From: CAZXBB01 sp964638815
GTDB taxonomy: Bacteria > Planctomycetota > Phycisphaerae > Phycisphaerales > SM1A02
Length of the DNA stretch: 25,481 nucleotides
Direction of reading: 5' to 3'
NCBI GenBank assembly: GCA_964638815.1
Contig: CAZXBB010000173.1
Span: 1-25,481, forward strand
Shown: positions 1 through 6,873 of the stretch, piece by piece
Layout of the letters: every line of letters begins with the position of its first letter
How positions within the stretch are numbered: the first letter of the stretch is position 1
Position numbers and translations under genes: made by a program
The notes under the pieces: generated by a model
Told to the model about the DNA's origin: nothing
Database searches by the model: none
The model's input: only the letters and a program-made list of their open reading frames with translations

Positions 1-516
1 GGAAGCACAGTCCTGGACAGGCACATTCCGCGGGTGATTTCACCGCGATTCTCGGTGGGCCGTGAACCGCCGGTACGCTGCTGGGCCACGTGCCAAAGCA
101 GGCCGGCACGATGTCTTCAGCGCTTCCGGAACCCACGTGAATGCCCATCCGACGCGCGTCGTCGCCTCGTTCGACGTCTACGCCTGACGACGGGCCAGCT
201 GGAGTTGTCGATGGGCGTCGGTGCGCCTGCGGGTTGTTTGTGCGCCCGGCGTACGAGGATAGCGCAGCGCGGTTCAGTTCCAACTCAGTTTCGTCGGCGC
301 GCGATGGCCGTGGGCGACCGGTCACCGCCGCGCGCGGGCCTGATGGTGATCGAGCTCTTAGATTGAACCACGGCGTGCCACGGAGGCAAGGCAGGGTTGG
401 CTTTCGGCGTCGCCGGGCGTGCAGATAGACTCGGTGGCCGGCGGAGGACGATTTGCGCCGCACGCGCAGATTGTCGACCTGACTGGCAGGGATCGCACGA
501 CCGCCGCGTCCTGCGC
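1..516. other. No recognised gene (window start)
   Basis: I see no supportable gene here. The plus strand is open in frame 1 from base 1 to 366, but the translation is Arg-rich, has no recognisable motif, and its third codon positions are mixed, unlike the strongly GC-ending codons of real genes nearby. A short imperfect dyad at about 519-538 (CACTGG...CCAGTG) overlaps the stop codon of the FG-GAP gene on the minus strand and could help end its transcript, but it has no T-tract. A C-terminal remnant of a gene lying to the left cannot be excluded. Confidence 0.5.
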
Positions 517-3500
517 TCACTGGCACGGCGCCCAGTGCCCGAGAATCAACAGGATGTCCGCGAAGTCGACCGTGCCGTCGAAGTTGACGTCGCCGAGACA
601 GTCCGCGGGCGGACACACGCCCCAGTGTCCGAGCACCACGAGCACATCCTGGAAGTCGACGCATCGGTCGCCGTTCGCGTCGCCGTCGATCGGACGCGAC
701 GTGGCATCGCCGAGCAGCACGCTCACCGAGCCGCCGGTCTTTCCGTCGTCGGTGTTCGCCGTCACGAGATCGGGGAACACGTCCTGGTTCACGTCGACAA
801 TCACGACGAAGTTCGGCTCGGCATCCACGCCGTAGGCGTCGGGGGTGTCGAACACCGTGCCCTGCAGCGTCGTCAGGTTCTCGAGCACCTGGACCGACGG
901 CCCGATCTCCGGATCGATCGCCACCACGACGAGATCCGTGTCGCCGTCGAGATCGAGATCCGCCGCGTCCACCGACGACGGCTCGGTGCCCACCGCGATT
1001 GACGACGCGGGGGCGAACGTGCCGTTCCCGCCGTTGATGATGATCGAGAGCGTCGCGTCGCCGAAGTTCGCCGTCGCGATGTCGGGGAGCACGTCCGTGT
1101 TCAATCGCGCGAGGACGACATCGACCGGCTCCGCGCCGACGTCCAGGAAGAACGGCGGAAGGAACGCACCGCCATCCCGCAGCGCGATCCCGATCGTACC
1201 GTCCTCGCGGTTCGCGAAGACGAGATCGAGGTCCTTGTCGTTGTCGAGATCGGCGGGATCGATCGTCCCGGGGCGCCGGGCCATCGCGATCGTCTCCTGG
1301 AGCTGGAATCCGCCACGTCCGTCGCCCGCGAGCAGGTAGACGGTTTCCTCGGCACGGTTCGCCACCGCCAGGTCGAGGTTGCCGTCCTCGTCGATGAAGG
1401 CCGAAGTCACGGCGCTCGGCTCGTCGCCGACCGGGATGTCGGTGCGCACGTATCCGGCCCCCGTGCCGTCGTTGAGGAGCACCGTCAGGTCGTCGTCGCT
1501 TGCGTTCGACACGGCGAGATCGAGATCCCCGTCGCCGTCGAAGTCGCCGGCCGTGATCCCACTCGGCTGCCGCCCGACGGGGACGAGCGCAAGGGGCGTC
1601 TGGTCGAACCCGAGCCACTGACCAGCGTCGTTGCCGAGGTTCCGGAGAATCTCGACGTTCCCCTCGATCTCCGGATCGTCGCCGGGAATCACGACCGCAA
1701 CATCGACCAGATCATCTCCATCGAAGTCGCCCTCCACCTCGATCGTCGCCTCGCCCGTCGTCGCCGTCTCCACGGGCGGGTCGAAACGGATGACGCCGCC
1801 GCAGAGGTTGAGGAGGATGGAGACGTCATTGCTCAGGATGTTCGCCACCGCGAGGTCAAGGTCGCGATCACCGTCAATGTCACCCATGGCCACGGAGTAC
1901 GCCCCCCGGCCCGCGCCGTAGAGGACCATTGGCGCGAACGTGCCGTCCCCGTCGTTCAACAGCACTGAGACGTTGTCGCTCAGGACATTCGCCACGGCCA
2001 GGTCGGGGTCGCCGTCGCCGTCCAGATCGCCTATGGCCACGGATTCCGGCTCGTCGCCCGCGCCGTAGAGGACATGGTTCGCGAACGTGCCGTCGCCTTT
2101 GTTCAAGAGCACCGACACGTCGTCGCCGGCGGAGTTCGCCACGGCCAGATCCAGGTCCAGATCGCCGTCCAGATCGTCCATCGCAACATAATTGGGTCCG
2201 AGACCCGCGTCGTAGAGAACATGTGCCGCGAACGTGCCGTCACCGTTGTTCCGCAGCACCGAAACGTCGTTACTGTCTCCGTTCGCCACGGCGAGATCCA
2301 GGTCGCCGTCGCCGTCCAGATCGCCCATGGCCACGGATAAAGGCACACCGCCCACGCGGTAGAGGACATGTGCCGCGAACGTGCCGTCGCCGATGTTCAA
2401 GAACACCGAGACGTCGTCGCCGGCGGAGTTCGCCACGGCCAGGTCCAGGTCAAGGTCGCCGTCAAGATCGCCAGCGGCGATAGACCATGGCTCGCCCCCC
2501 GCGTCGTAAAGAACATGTGCCGCGAACGTGCCGTCGCCGTTGTTCAAGAACACCGAGACGTTGCCGGTCTCGACGCCGGGGTCTTCGTTCGCCACGGCCA
2601 GGTCGAGGTCGAGATCGCCGTCGAGATCACCCATGGCCACTGAACTCGGTCGGACGCCCGCGTCGTAGAGGACATGTGCCGCGAAGGTGCCGTCGCTGTT
2701 GTTCAGGAACACCGAGACGTTGTCGCCGAGGATATTCGCAACGGCCAGGTCCAGATCGAGGTCGCCGTCGATATCGCCCATTGCGACGGATTGCGGCCCG
2801 ACCCCCGCCCCGTAGGGGACATCCGCCGCGAACGTACCGTCGCCGTTGTTCAAGAGCACTGAGACGTTGTCGGTGCCGATATTCGCCACGGCCAGGTCCG
2901 GGTCGAGGTCGCCGTCCAGATCGCCAATGGCGACGGCAAACGGCGCGAAGCCCGCGCCGTACAGGACATGGTTCGCGAACGTGCCGTCTCCGTTGTTCAA
3001 GAGCACCGAGACGTTCCCGCTGACGGAGCTCGCGACGGCCAGGTCCAGGTCCAGGTCGCCGTCCAGATCGCCAATGGCAACCGAAATCGGCCCGTCGCCC
3101 ACGTCGTAGGGGACGGCCGCCGCGAACGTGCCGTCGCCGTTGTTCAAGAGCACCGAGACGTCGCCGCCGTCTTCGTTCGCGACGACCAGGTCCAGGTCGA
3201 GGTCGCCGTCAAGATCGCCCATGGCGACGGAGCGCGGGCCGCTTCCCGCGGCGTAGTGGACAGCCGTCGCGAACGTCCCGTCGCCATTGTTCAGGAGCAC
3301 CGACACATCGCCGCCGCCGTTGTTCGCCACGGCGAGGTCCGCGTCGAGATCACCGTCAAGATCGCCGATGGCGACGTAGACCGGAACGTCGCCCGCGCCG
3401 TAGAGAACATGTGCCGCGAACGTCCCGTCGCCGTTGTTCAAGAGCACCGAGACGTCGCCGCTGTCGAAGTTCGCGACGGCCAGGTCCAGATCGAGGTCGC

Positions 3501-3981
3501 CGTCAAGGTCGCCAATGGCGACGGTCAAAGGCGAGGCGCCAGCACCGTAACGCACTTCGGTCACGAACGTACCATCGCCGTTGTTCAGGAGCACCGAGAC
3601 GCTGTCGCCGGCGACGTTCGCCACGGCCAGGTCCAGGTCGAGGTCGCCGTCGAGATCGCCCATCGCGACCGATTGCGTCGACTCGCCCGCGCCGTACCGG
3701 ACCTCTGTCGCGAACGTGCCGTCGCCGTTGTTCAGGAGCACCGAGACCTCGTCGCCGTGCTCGTTCGCGACGGCCAGGTCCAGGTCGAGGTCGCCGTCAA
3801 GATCGCCCACGGCGACCGAATACGGCGAGTCGCCCACGGGAAACTCCGGGTTCCCGAAGAGAAGCCCGCACCGGGATGGTCCCGGCGCAGATTGCCCGGT
3901 GACGGGCAGAGCAGGAACCGCCGCGACGAGCACGGCCGCGACGCAGGTCGCTCGAGCGGTCATCGCACTGTCAGATTGCAT
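517..3981 (-). CDS. Secreted FG-GAP/VCBS multi-repeat protein with dockerin-like C-terminus
   Basis: The product is 1154 residues. Residues 1-30 form a signal peptide (hydrophobic CVAAVLVAAVPALPVTG, cleavage near GQS-AP). From about residue 54 there are 14 tandem 49-residue repeats of the form G-D-L-D-G-D-x-D-x-D-L-A-V-A-N ... V-S-V-L-L-N-N-G-D-G-T-F. Seven diverged FG-GAP-like repeats follow, to about residue 1085, making 21 in all. The last 60 residues are a dockerin-like pair of Ca-binding loops, each ending in LGHW-x-x-C. FG-GAP repeats fold as beta-propeller blades and bind Ca through the D-x-D-G-D loop. No catalytic domain is visible, so adhesion or surface binding is the likely but unproven role. 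The start at 3981 is preferred because AGGAGG lies 5 nt upstream; an internal ATG at 3963 is possible and a further upstream start lacks support. In 11 of the 14 repeats the loop Gly of D-G-D-G is Leu. Confidence 0.9.
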   Translation of the reverse strand: MQSDSAMTARATCVAAVLVAAVPALPVTGQSAPGPSRCGLLFGNPEFPVGDSPYSVAVGDLDGDLDLDLAVANEHGDEVSVLLNNGDGTFATEVRYGAGESTQSVAMGDLDGDLDLDLAVANVAGDSVSVLLNNGDGTFVTEVRYGAGASPLTVAIGDLDGDLDLDLAVANFDSGDVSVLLNNGDGTFAAHVLYGAGDVPVYVAIGDLDGDLDADLAVANNGGGDVSVLLNNGDGTFATAVHYAAGSGPRSVAMGDLDGDLDLDLVVANEDGGDVSVLLNNGDGTFAAAVPYDVGDGPISVAIGDLDGDLDLDLAVASSVSGNVSVLLNNGDGTFANHVLYGAGFAPFAVAIGDLDGDLDPDLAVANIGTDNVSVLLNNGDGTFAADVPYGAGVGPQSVAMGDIDGDLDLDLAVANILGDNVSVFLNNSDGTFAAHVLYDAGVRPSSVAMGDLDGDLDLDLAVANEDPGVETGNVSVFLNNGDGTFAAHVLYDAGGEPWSIAAGDLDGDLDLDLAVANSAGDDVSVFLNIGDGTFAAHVLYRVGGVPLSVAMGDLDGDGDLDLAVANGDSNDVSVLRNNGDGTFAAHVLYDAGLGPNYVAMDDLDGDLDLDLAVANSAGDDVSVLLNKGDGTFANHVLYGAGDEPESVAIGDLDGDGDPDLAVANVLSDNVSVLLNDGDGTFAPMVLYGAGRGAYSVAMGDIDGDRDLDLAVANILSNDVSILLNLCGGVIRFDPPVETATTGEATIEVEGDFDGDDLVDVAVVIPGDDPEIEGNVEILRNLGNDAGQWLGFDQTPLALVPVGRQPSGITAGDFDGDGDLDLAVSNASDDDLTVLLNDGTGAGYVRTDIPVGDEPSAVTSAFIDEDGNLDLAVANRAEETVYLLAGDGRGGFQLQETIAMARRPGTIDPADLDNDKDLDLVFANREDGTIGIALRDGGAFLPPFFLDVGAEPVDVVLARLNTDVLPDIATANFGDATLSIIINGGNGTFAPASSIAVGTEPSSVDAADLDLDGDTDLVVVAIDPEIGPSVQVLENLTTLQGTVFDTPDAYGVDAEPNFVVIVDVNQDVFPDLVTANTDDGKTGGSVSVLLGDATSRPIDGDANGDRCVDFQDVLVVLGHWGVCPPADCLGDVNFDGTVDFADILLILGHWAPCQ
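1797..3822 (-). repeat. 14 tandem 147-bp coding repeats
   Basis: This is the DNA behind the 49-residue FG-GAP repeats of the gene at 517-3981. The spacing is 147 bp: for example, the ttgttca word begins at 3728 and again at 3581. Units are highly similar at the nucleotide level, including synonymous positions, which points to recent amplification by unequal exchange or slippage. One unit (around 2570) carries a three-codon insertion, and the last unit is degenerate (ends LLNLCGG). Confidence 0.9.
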
Positions 3982-4487
3982 CGGCGCCTCCTCCCTGAGC
4001 TTCACCGGCGTCTGCGAAGACGTCAAGCGGAATGTTGCCACTCACCATCCTCGGCGCCCCGGGGCGCCCGTGCGACCACCTCTTGGACAAGCAACGGATG
4101 CCAGACGCAGCCCGCTCGTCCGGTCGCCCGCTTGCCTCGTGATCGATGGTCCGATCCGTCGAGTCCGCCGACACGAAAGCGGTTGCCAGCCGCGCGGGAT
4201 TCGTCAGGTCCCCGTCCGCCCGAACGTGCCGCGATTCTGAACTCGGCGAGACTTGCATGGGCAGGCTCCGCATTCTCGATCCCCTGGCCGGCATGCGCGA
4301 TCGCCGACCGACCGGCGACGCTGCTTCGGGGAGAACGCGTCGTCGGACCGTGGCGACCGACAGGCGGTCCGGCGGAGAATCGGGTGCCTGCGATGAGCAA
4401 TAGAATCCAGAAGAGTGGCCTCAACCTATGTCTCGCAGAATTCGTCGTCCTCAATGACGCGATGGCTGCTCATGACCGACGGGCTCG
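3982..4487. other. 506-bp gap, no convincing gene
   Basis: Minus-strand reading frames here (for example 4023-4454, starting at TTG with a short hydrophobic stretch) become Arg/Ser/Gly-rich with no motif and are probably not genes. TTGACG on the minus strand at 4026-4021 could be the -35 box of the FG-GAP gene, but the matching -10 (GAAGCT, 4003-3998) is poor. It overlaps a small stem, CGTCT-TCGC-AGACG, just before the FG-GAP gene. A 16-bp perfect palindrome, GGCGCCCCGGGGCGCC, lies at 4053-4068. From about 4400 rightward the base composition becomes less GC-rich. Confidence 0.45.
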
Positions 4488-5180
4488 TCAGTGCCTGAAC
4501 ATATGAGGATTGCGCGCAACAAACTTCCGAATCCACGCGTCGATAAAGGACGACCGGCGACGATGCATGTGCCACCATCCGAGCAGACTGATGAATACGG
4601 CCCCGATCGTGTCCACGATGAGATCCCACATCGTGTCGGTCAGCCCGGAAGGGTCGTCGAACATCGCTTTCTGCATGTTCATGCTGAACAACTGGTCCAT
4701 CGCGAATTCGAAAATCTCCCAGATTGCGCCCACCGCGACGGCAAACAGGAAGGCGAAGAGCGCCACGAACCGTGGACGCATCTGCAGGTCGATTCGGTCG
4801 CTGGCGTTCAGGACGTAGACCAGTAGAAATCCGAGAACGCCGAGCAGGAGCCCCGAGAGGGTGTGCAACGCAATGTCCCACCACCAGAAGCGATGGTAGT
4901 ATCCTCGGACTTCGCCGAGAAAGATCGATGCGAAGACAAATCCTACCGCCAGCATCTCGTATTCGGCGGGAATCTCCAGCCGGATACGCCGGGCCAACGC
5001 CGTCGGTAGAAACATCACCAGGATGATGGCCACGGTCACTACAGCAGTCAGCCACTGTCGTTCGTACACCGCCAGCACGAAGCCGACAGCCATCACCACC
5101 TGCAAGATGCTGAACACCCACCATCGGATTCGCTCGGAGCGGTCGGGTTGCTTAACGTCCTGATCCGATCGCTGGCTCAT
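4488..5180 (-). CDS. YjdF/DUF2238-like integral membrane protein
   Basis: The product is 230 residues with about six membrane segments (roughly 22-39, 43-61, 77-90, 101-124, 138-158, 188-204). Polar signatures lie in or at the membrane: R-F-W-W-W-D-x-x-L-H-T-L-S-G (98-110), W-E-I-F-E-F-x-x-D (154-162) and D-T-M-W-D-L-I-V-D (182-190). I associate these with the DUF2238/YjdF family, whose function is unknown. The start at 5180 is preferred over reading further upstream, because the frame beyond it is only the antisense of the dehydrogenase gene and a perfect TATAAT lies at 5195-5190. Codon use is clearly less GC3-biased than in neighbouring genes (many TTG, TTT, GTA, ATT and CGA codons), which suggests a different history. 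The gene is divergent from the dehydrogenase at 5262, with 81 bp between the starts. Confidence 0.75.
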   Translation of the reverse strand: MSQRSDQDVKQPDRSERIRWWVFSILQVVMAVGFVLAVYERQWLTAVVTVAIILVMFLPTALARRIRLEIPAEYEMLAVGFVFASIFLGEVRGYYHRFWWWDIALHTLSGLLLGVLGFLLVYVLNASDRIDLQMRPRFVALFAFLFAVAVGAIWEIFEFAMDQLFSMNMQKAMFDDPSGLTDTMWDLIVDTIGAVFISLLGWWHMHRRRSSFIDAWIRKFVARNPHMFRH

Positions 5181-5189
5181 CTCAATCGC

Positions 5190-5197
5190 ATTATAAC
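5190..5197. promoter_or_regulatory. Symmetric -10 element for the divergent pair 5180(-)/5262(+)
   Basis: ATTATAAC contains the palindrome TTATAA. On the minus strand it gives a perfect TATAAT (5195-5190), predicting a transcript start near 5183, only about 3 nt before the ATG at 5180. On the plus strand it gives TATAAC (5192-5197), predicting a start near 5204 and a leader of about 58 nt for the dehydrogenase. It is the only AT-rich patch in the 81-bp gap. No good -35 box is visible on either strand. Confidence 0.5.
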
Positions 5198-5261
5198 GGA
5201 CTGGTGTCGCTTCGTTCGCCGACTGGACACATTGAAACGCGTGCTGGGGACACTGACACTC

Positions 5262-6314
5262 ATGAGACATCGACTGCTGCTCGTTGCCCTGTTCGTGGTC
5301 GGCGCCTCCGGGTGCGCCGCGCCGCGGTCGCCCGTGGCCGCGCCCGCGACCGCCGATCTCGTGTACCTCGCCGGCCCGATGCCCGCAGAGGACCTCGCCG
5401 TCCTGCGTCGCGACGCTCCGAATCTGCGCATCGTCGCGAATCCGTCGCGTGACGAGGCGATGCGTCTCGCGCCGACCGTGAACGGCGTCGATGGGCGCTT
5501 CTGCACGCCGGAGCTGCTGCGCGCGGCGCCCAATCTCCAATGGGTGCAGTCGCCGAGCGCGGGCGTCGAGCGCTACGTCGCGATGCCCGGGATCCGGGAC
5601 AACGACGCGATCGTGCTCACGAACATGCAGGGCGTGCACGGACCGACGATCGCGGACCACGCCTTCGCGATGCTGCTCGCGCTCACCCGCGACCTGCGGC
5701 ACCACCTCGATCCCGCGCATCGCGGCACGTGGAACCGACAGGGCTCTGGCGCCGAGCGCATCGCGCTGAGCGGACGCACGCTCCTCGTCGTGGGGCTCGG
5801 CGGCATCGGAAGCGAGGTCGCGCAGCGCGGCAAGGGCTTCGGCATGACCGTGCACGCGATCCGGCGCAGCCGCACGCCGCCGCCGCCCTGCGTCGACCGC
5901 CAGGAGACGCCGGACAAGCTGCTCGCGCTGCTCCCGGAGGCGGACGTCGTCGCGATCTGCCTGCCGCTGACCGATGAGACCGAGGGTCTCTTCGACGCGG
6001 AGGCGCTGGCGGCGATGCGGCCCGGCGCGTTCCTCATCAACGTCGGCCGCGGCCCGATCGTCGTCACCGACGCGCTCGTGCGGGCGCTCGGTGAAGGCCG
6101 CCTCGGCGGCGCGTGCCTCGACGTGACGGATCCCGAGCCGCTGCCGCCGGATCACCCGCTGTGGGCGTTCCCGAACGTCGTCATCACGCCACACGTGTCC
6201 GGCAGCTCGGACCTGACGCAGGCCCGCCGGCGGGAGATTCAGCTCGAGAACCTGCGGCGGTTCGGACGGGGCGAGCCGCTGCTCAACGTCGTGGACAAGC
6301 GCGCGGGGTACTGA
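5262..6314 (+). CDS. D-2-hydroxyacid dehydrogenase with lipoprotein signal peptide
   Basis: The product is 350 residues. It belongs to the D-isomer-specific 2-hydroxyacid dehydrogenases, NAD(P)-dependent enzymes that interconvert 2-keto acids and D-2-hydroxy acids. The Rossmann motif G-L-G-G-I-G is at 178-183. The catalytic trio is intact: Arg263 in N-V-G-R-G-P, Glu292 in D-P-E-P-L-P and His311 in T-P-H-V-S-G, with normal spacing. The odd part is the N-terminus, M-R-H-R followed by LLLVALFVVGASGC, which reads as a signal peptide with lipobox A-S-G-C and then a Pro/Ala linker. The mature enzyme would thus sit outside the cytoplasm as a lipoprotein. An upstream in-frame start at 5148 would overlap the divergent gene and precede the predicted promoter, so 5262 is preferred. 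Substrate cannot be told; the sequence is a divergent member, not clearly PGDH, GhrA or LDH. Confidence 0.88.
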   Translation: MRHRLLLVALFVVGASGCAAPRSPVAAPATADLVYLAGPMPAEDLAVLRRDAPNLRIVANPSRDEAMRLAPTVNGVDGRFCTPELLRAAPNLQWVQSPSAGVERYVAMPGIRDNDAIVLTNMQGVHGPTIADHAFAMLLALTRDLRHHLDPAHRGTWNRQGSGAERIALSGRTLLVVGLGGIGSEVAQRGKGFGMTVHAIRRSRTPPPPCVDRQETPDKLLALLPEADVVAICLPLTDETEGLFDAEALAAMRPGAFLINVGRGPIVVTDALVRALGEGRLGGACLDVTDPEPLPPDHPLWAFPNVVITPHVSGSSDLTQARRREIQLENLRRFGRGEPLLNVVDKRAGY

Positions 6315-6529
6315 CGCGCCTGTGTGCGGATGTGGCCTCGACCCGCGTCGGCGGGGACGCCGCATCGTTCGCCGCCGGGCGGGCGTCCGGGACTGCGCGT
6401 TCCGAAGACGGGGGCACACGCGCGTCCGCGTCCGCGTCCGGCATTTCCGCGCGATCCGGGGGAATCTCCGCCTCGCCGCGCTGTCTCCTCAAAGCGGATT
6501 CGCACTCAATCGCTCACGGGAGACACGAA

Positions 6530-6829
6530 ATGCCGGACGCACATTCATCCGGGAAGAACAGGATCGTCATCGCCGCCGCTGTCGTCGCCGCCGCCGGTGG
6601 TTTCCTCGCGGGCAGCGCGGGGCCGCCGACCGCCCTCGCCGACGGGCGGCCCCGTCACGCTCAGCCGATCCTCCCGACCAGCTTCGTTCCGCCCGCGGTC
6701 GCCGTGGAGCGGGGGGGCTTCGCCGTCGTCGGGGCGGCTGATGGTCTGTACTACGTCGTCGCTGCGGACGGGACGAGCTGCGCCGTCACCGCGGGCCGGA
6801 GCAACCGCGACCTGCTCTACTGGCGCTGA
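6530..6829 (+). CDS. Small hypothetical protein with N-terminal hydrophobic segment
   Basis: The product is 99 residues and I do not recognise it. Residues 11-29 (IVIAAAVVAAAGGFLAGSA) form a signal peptide or single membrane anchor. The rest is Pro/Ala/Val-rich, then a compact segment rich in Gly, Tyr and Val (F-A-V-V-G-A-A-D-G-L-Y-Y-V-V) ending in L-L-Y-W-R. A GGGAG lies 8-9 nt before the ATG, which supports this start over earlier in-frame starts inside the dehydrogenase gene. It lies 215 bp after the dehydrogenase and converges on the next gene. The upstream gap contains a short run of gcgtcc repeats and no obvious promoter. Confidence 0.55.
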   Translation: MPDAHSSGKNRIVIAAAVVAAAGGFLAGSAGPPTALADGRPRHAQPILPTSFVPPAVAVERGGFAVVGAADGLYYVVAADGTSCAVTAGRSNRDLLYWR

Positions 6830-6873
6830 CCGGAACCCGCAGGGCGAGCGCGCCGGCGTCCCGGTGCGGAAGG

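Noticed and set aside
4023..4454. 143-residue minus-strand frame with a signal-like start (L-F-W-I-L-L-L-I-A-G)
   Set aside because: It starts at TTG without a ribosome binding site and after residue 30 becomes Arg/Gly/Ser-rich with no pattern; not supportable as a gene.
2968..4506. 512-residue plus-strand frame with regular 49-residue repeats (V-V-Q-E-H-R-D)
   Set aside because: The repeats are the mirror of the FG-GAP repeats on the other strand; the regularity comes from the DNA array, not from a second protein.
5181..6419. Minus-strand frame continuing upstream of the YjdF-like gene, making a 643-residue open frame
   Set aside because: The extension is the exact antisense of the dehydrogenase gene, with Arg/Glu/His-rich low-complexity sequence and no motif; only the last 230 residues are a real protein.
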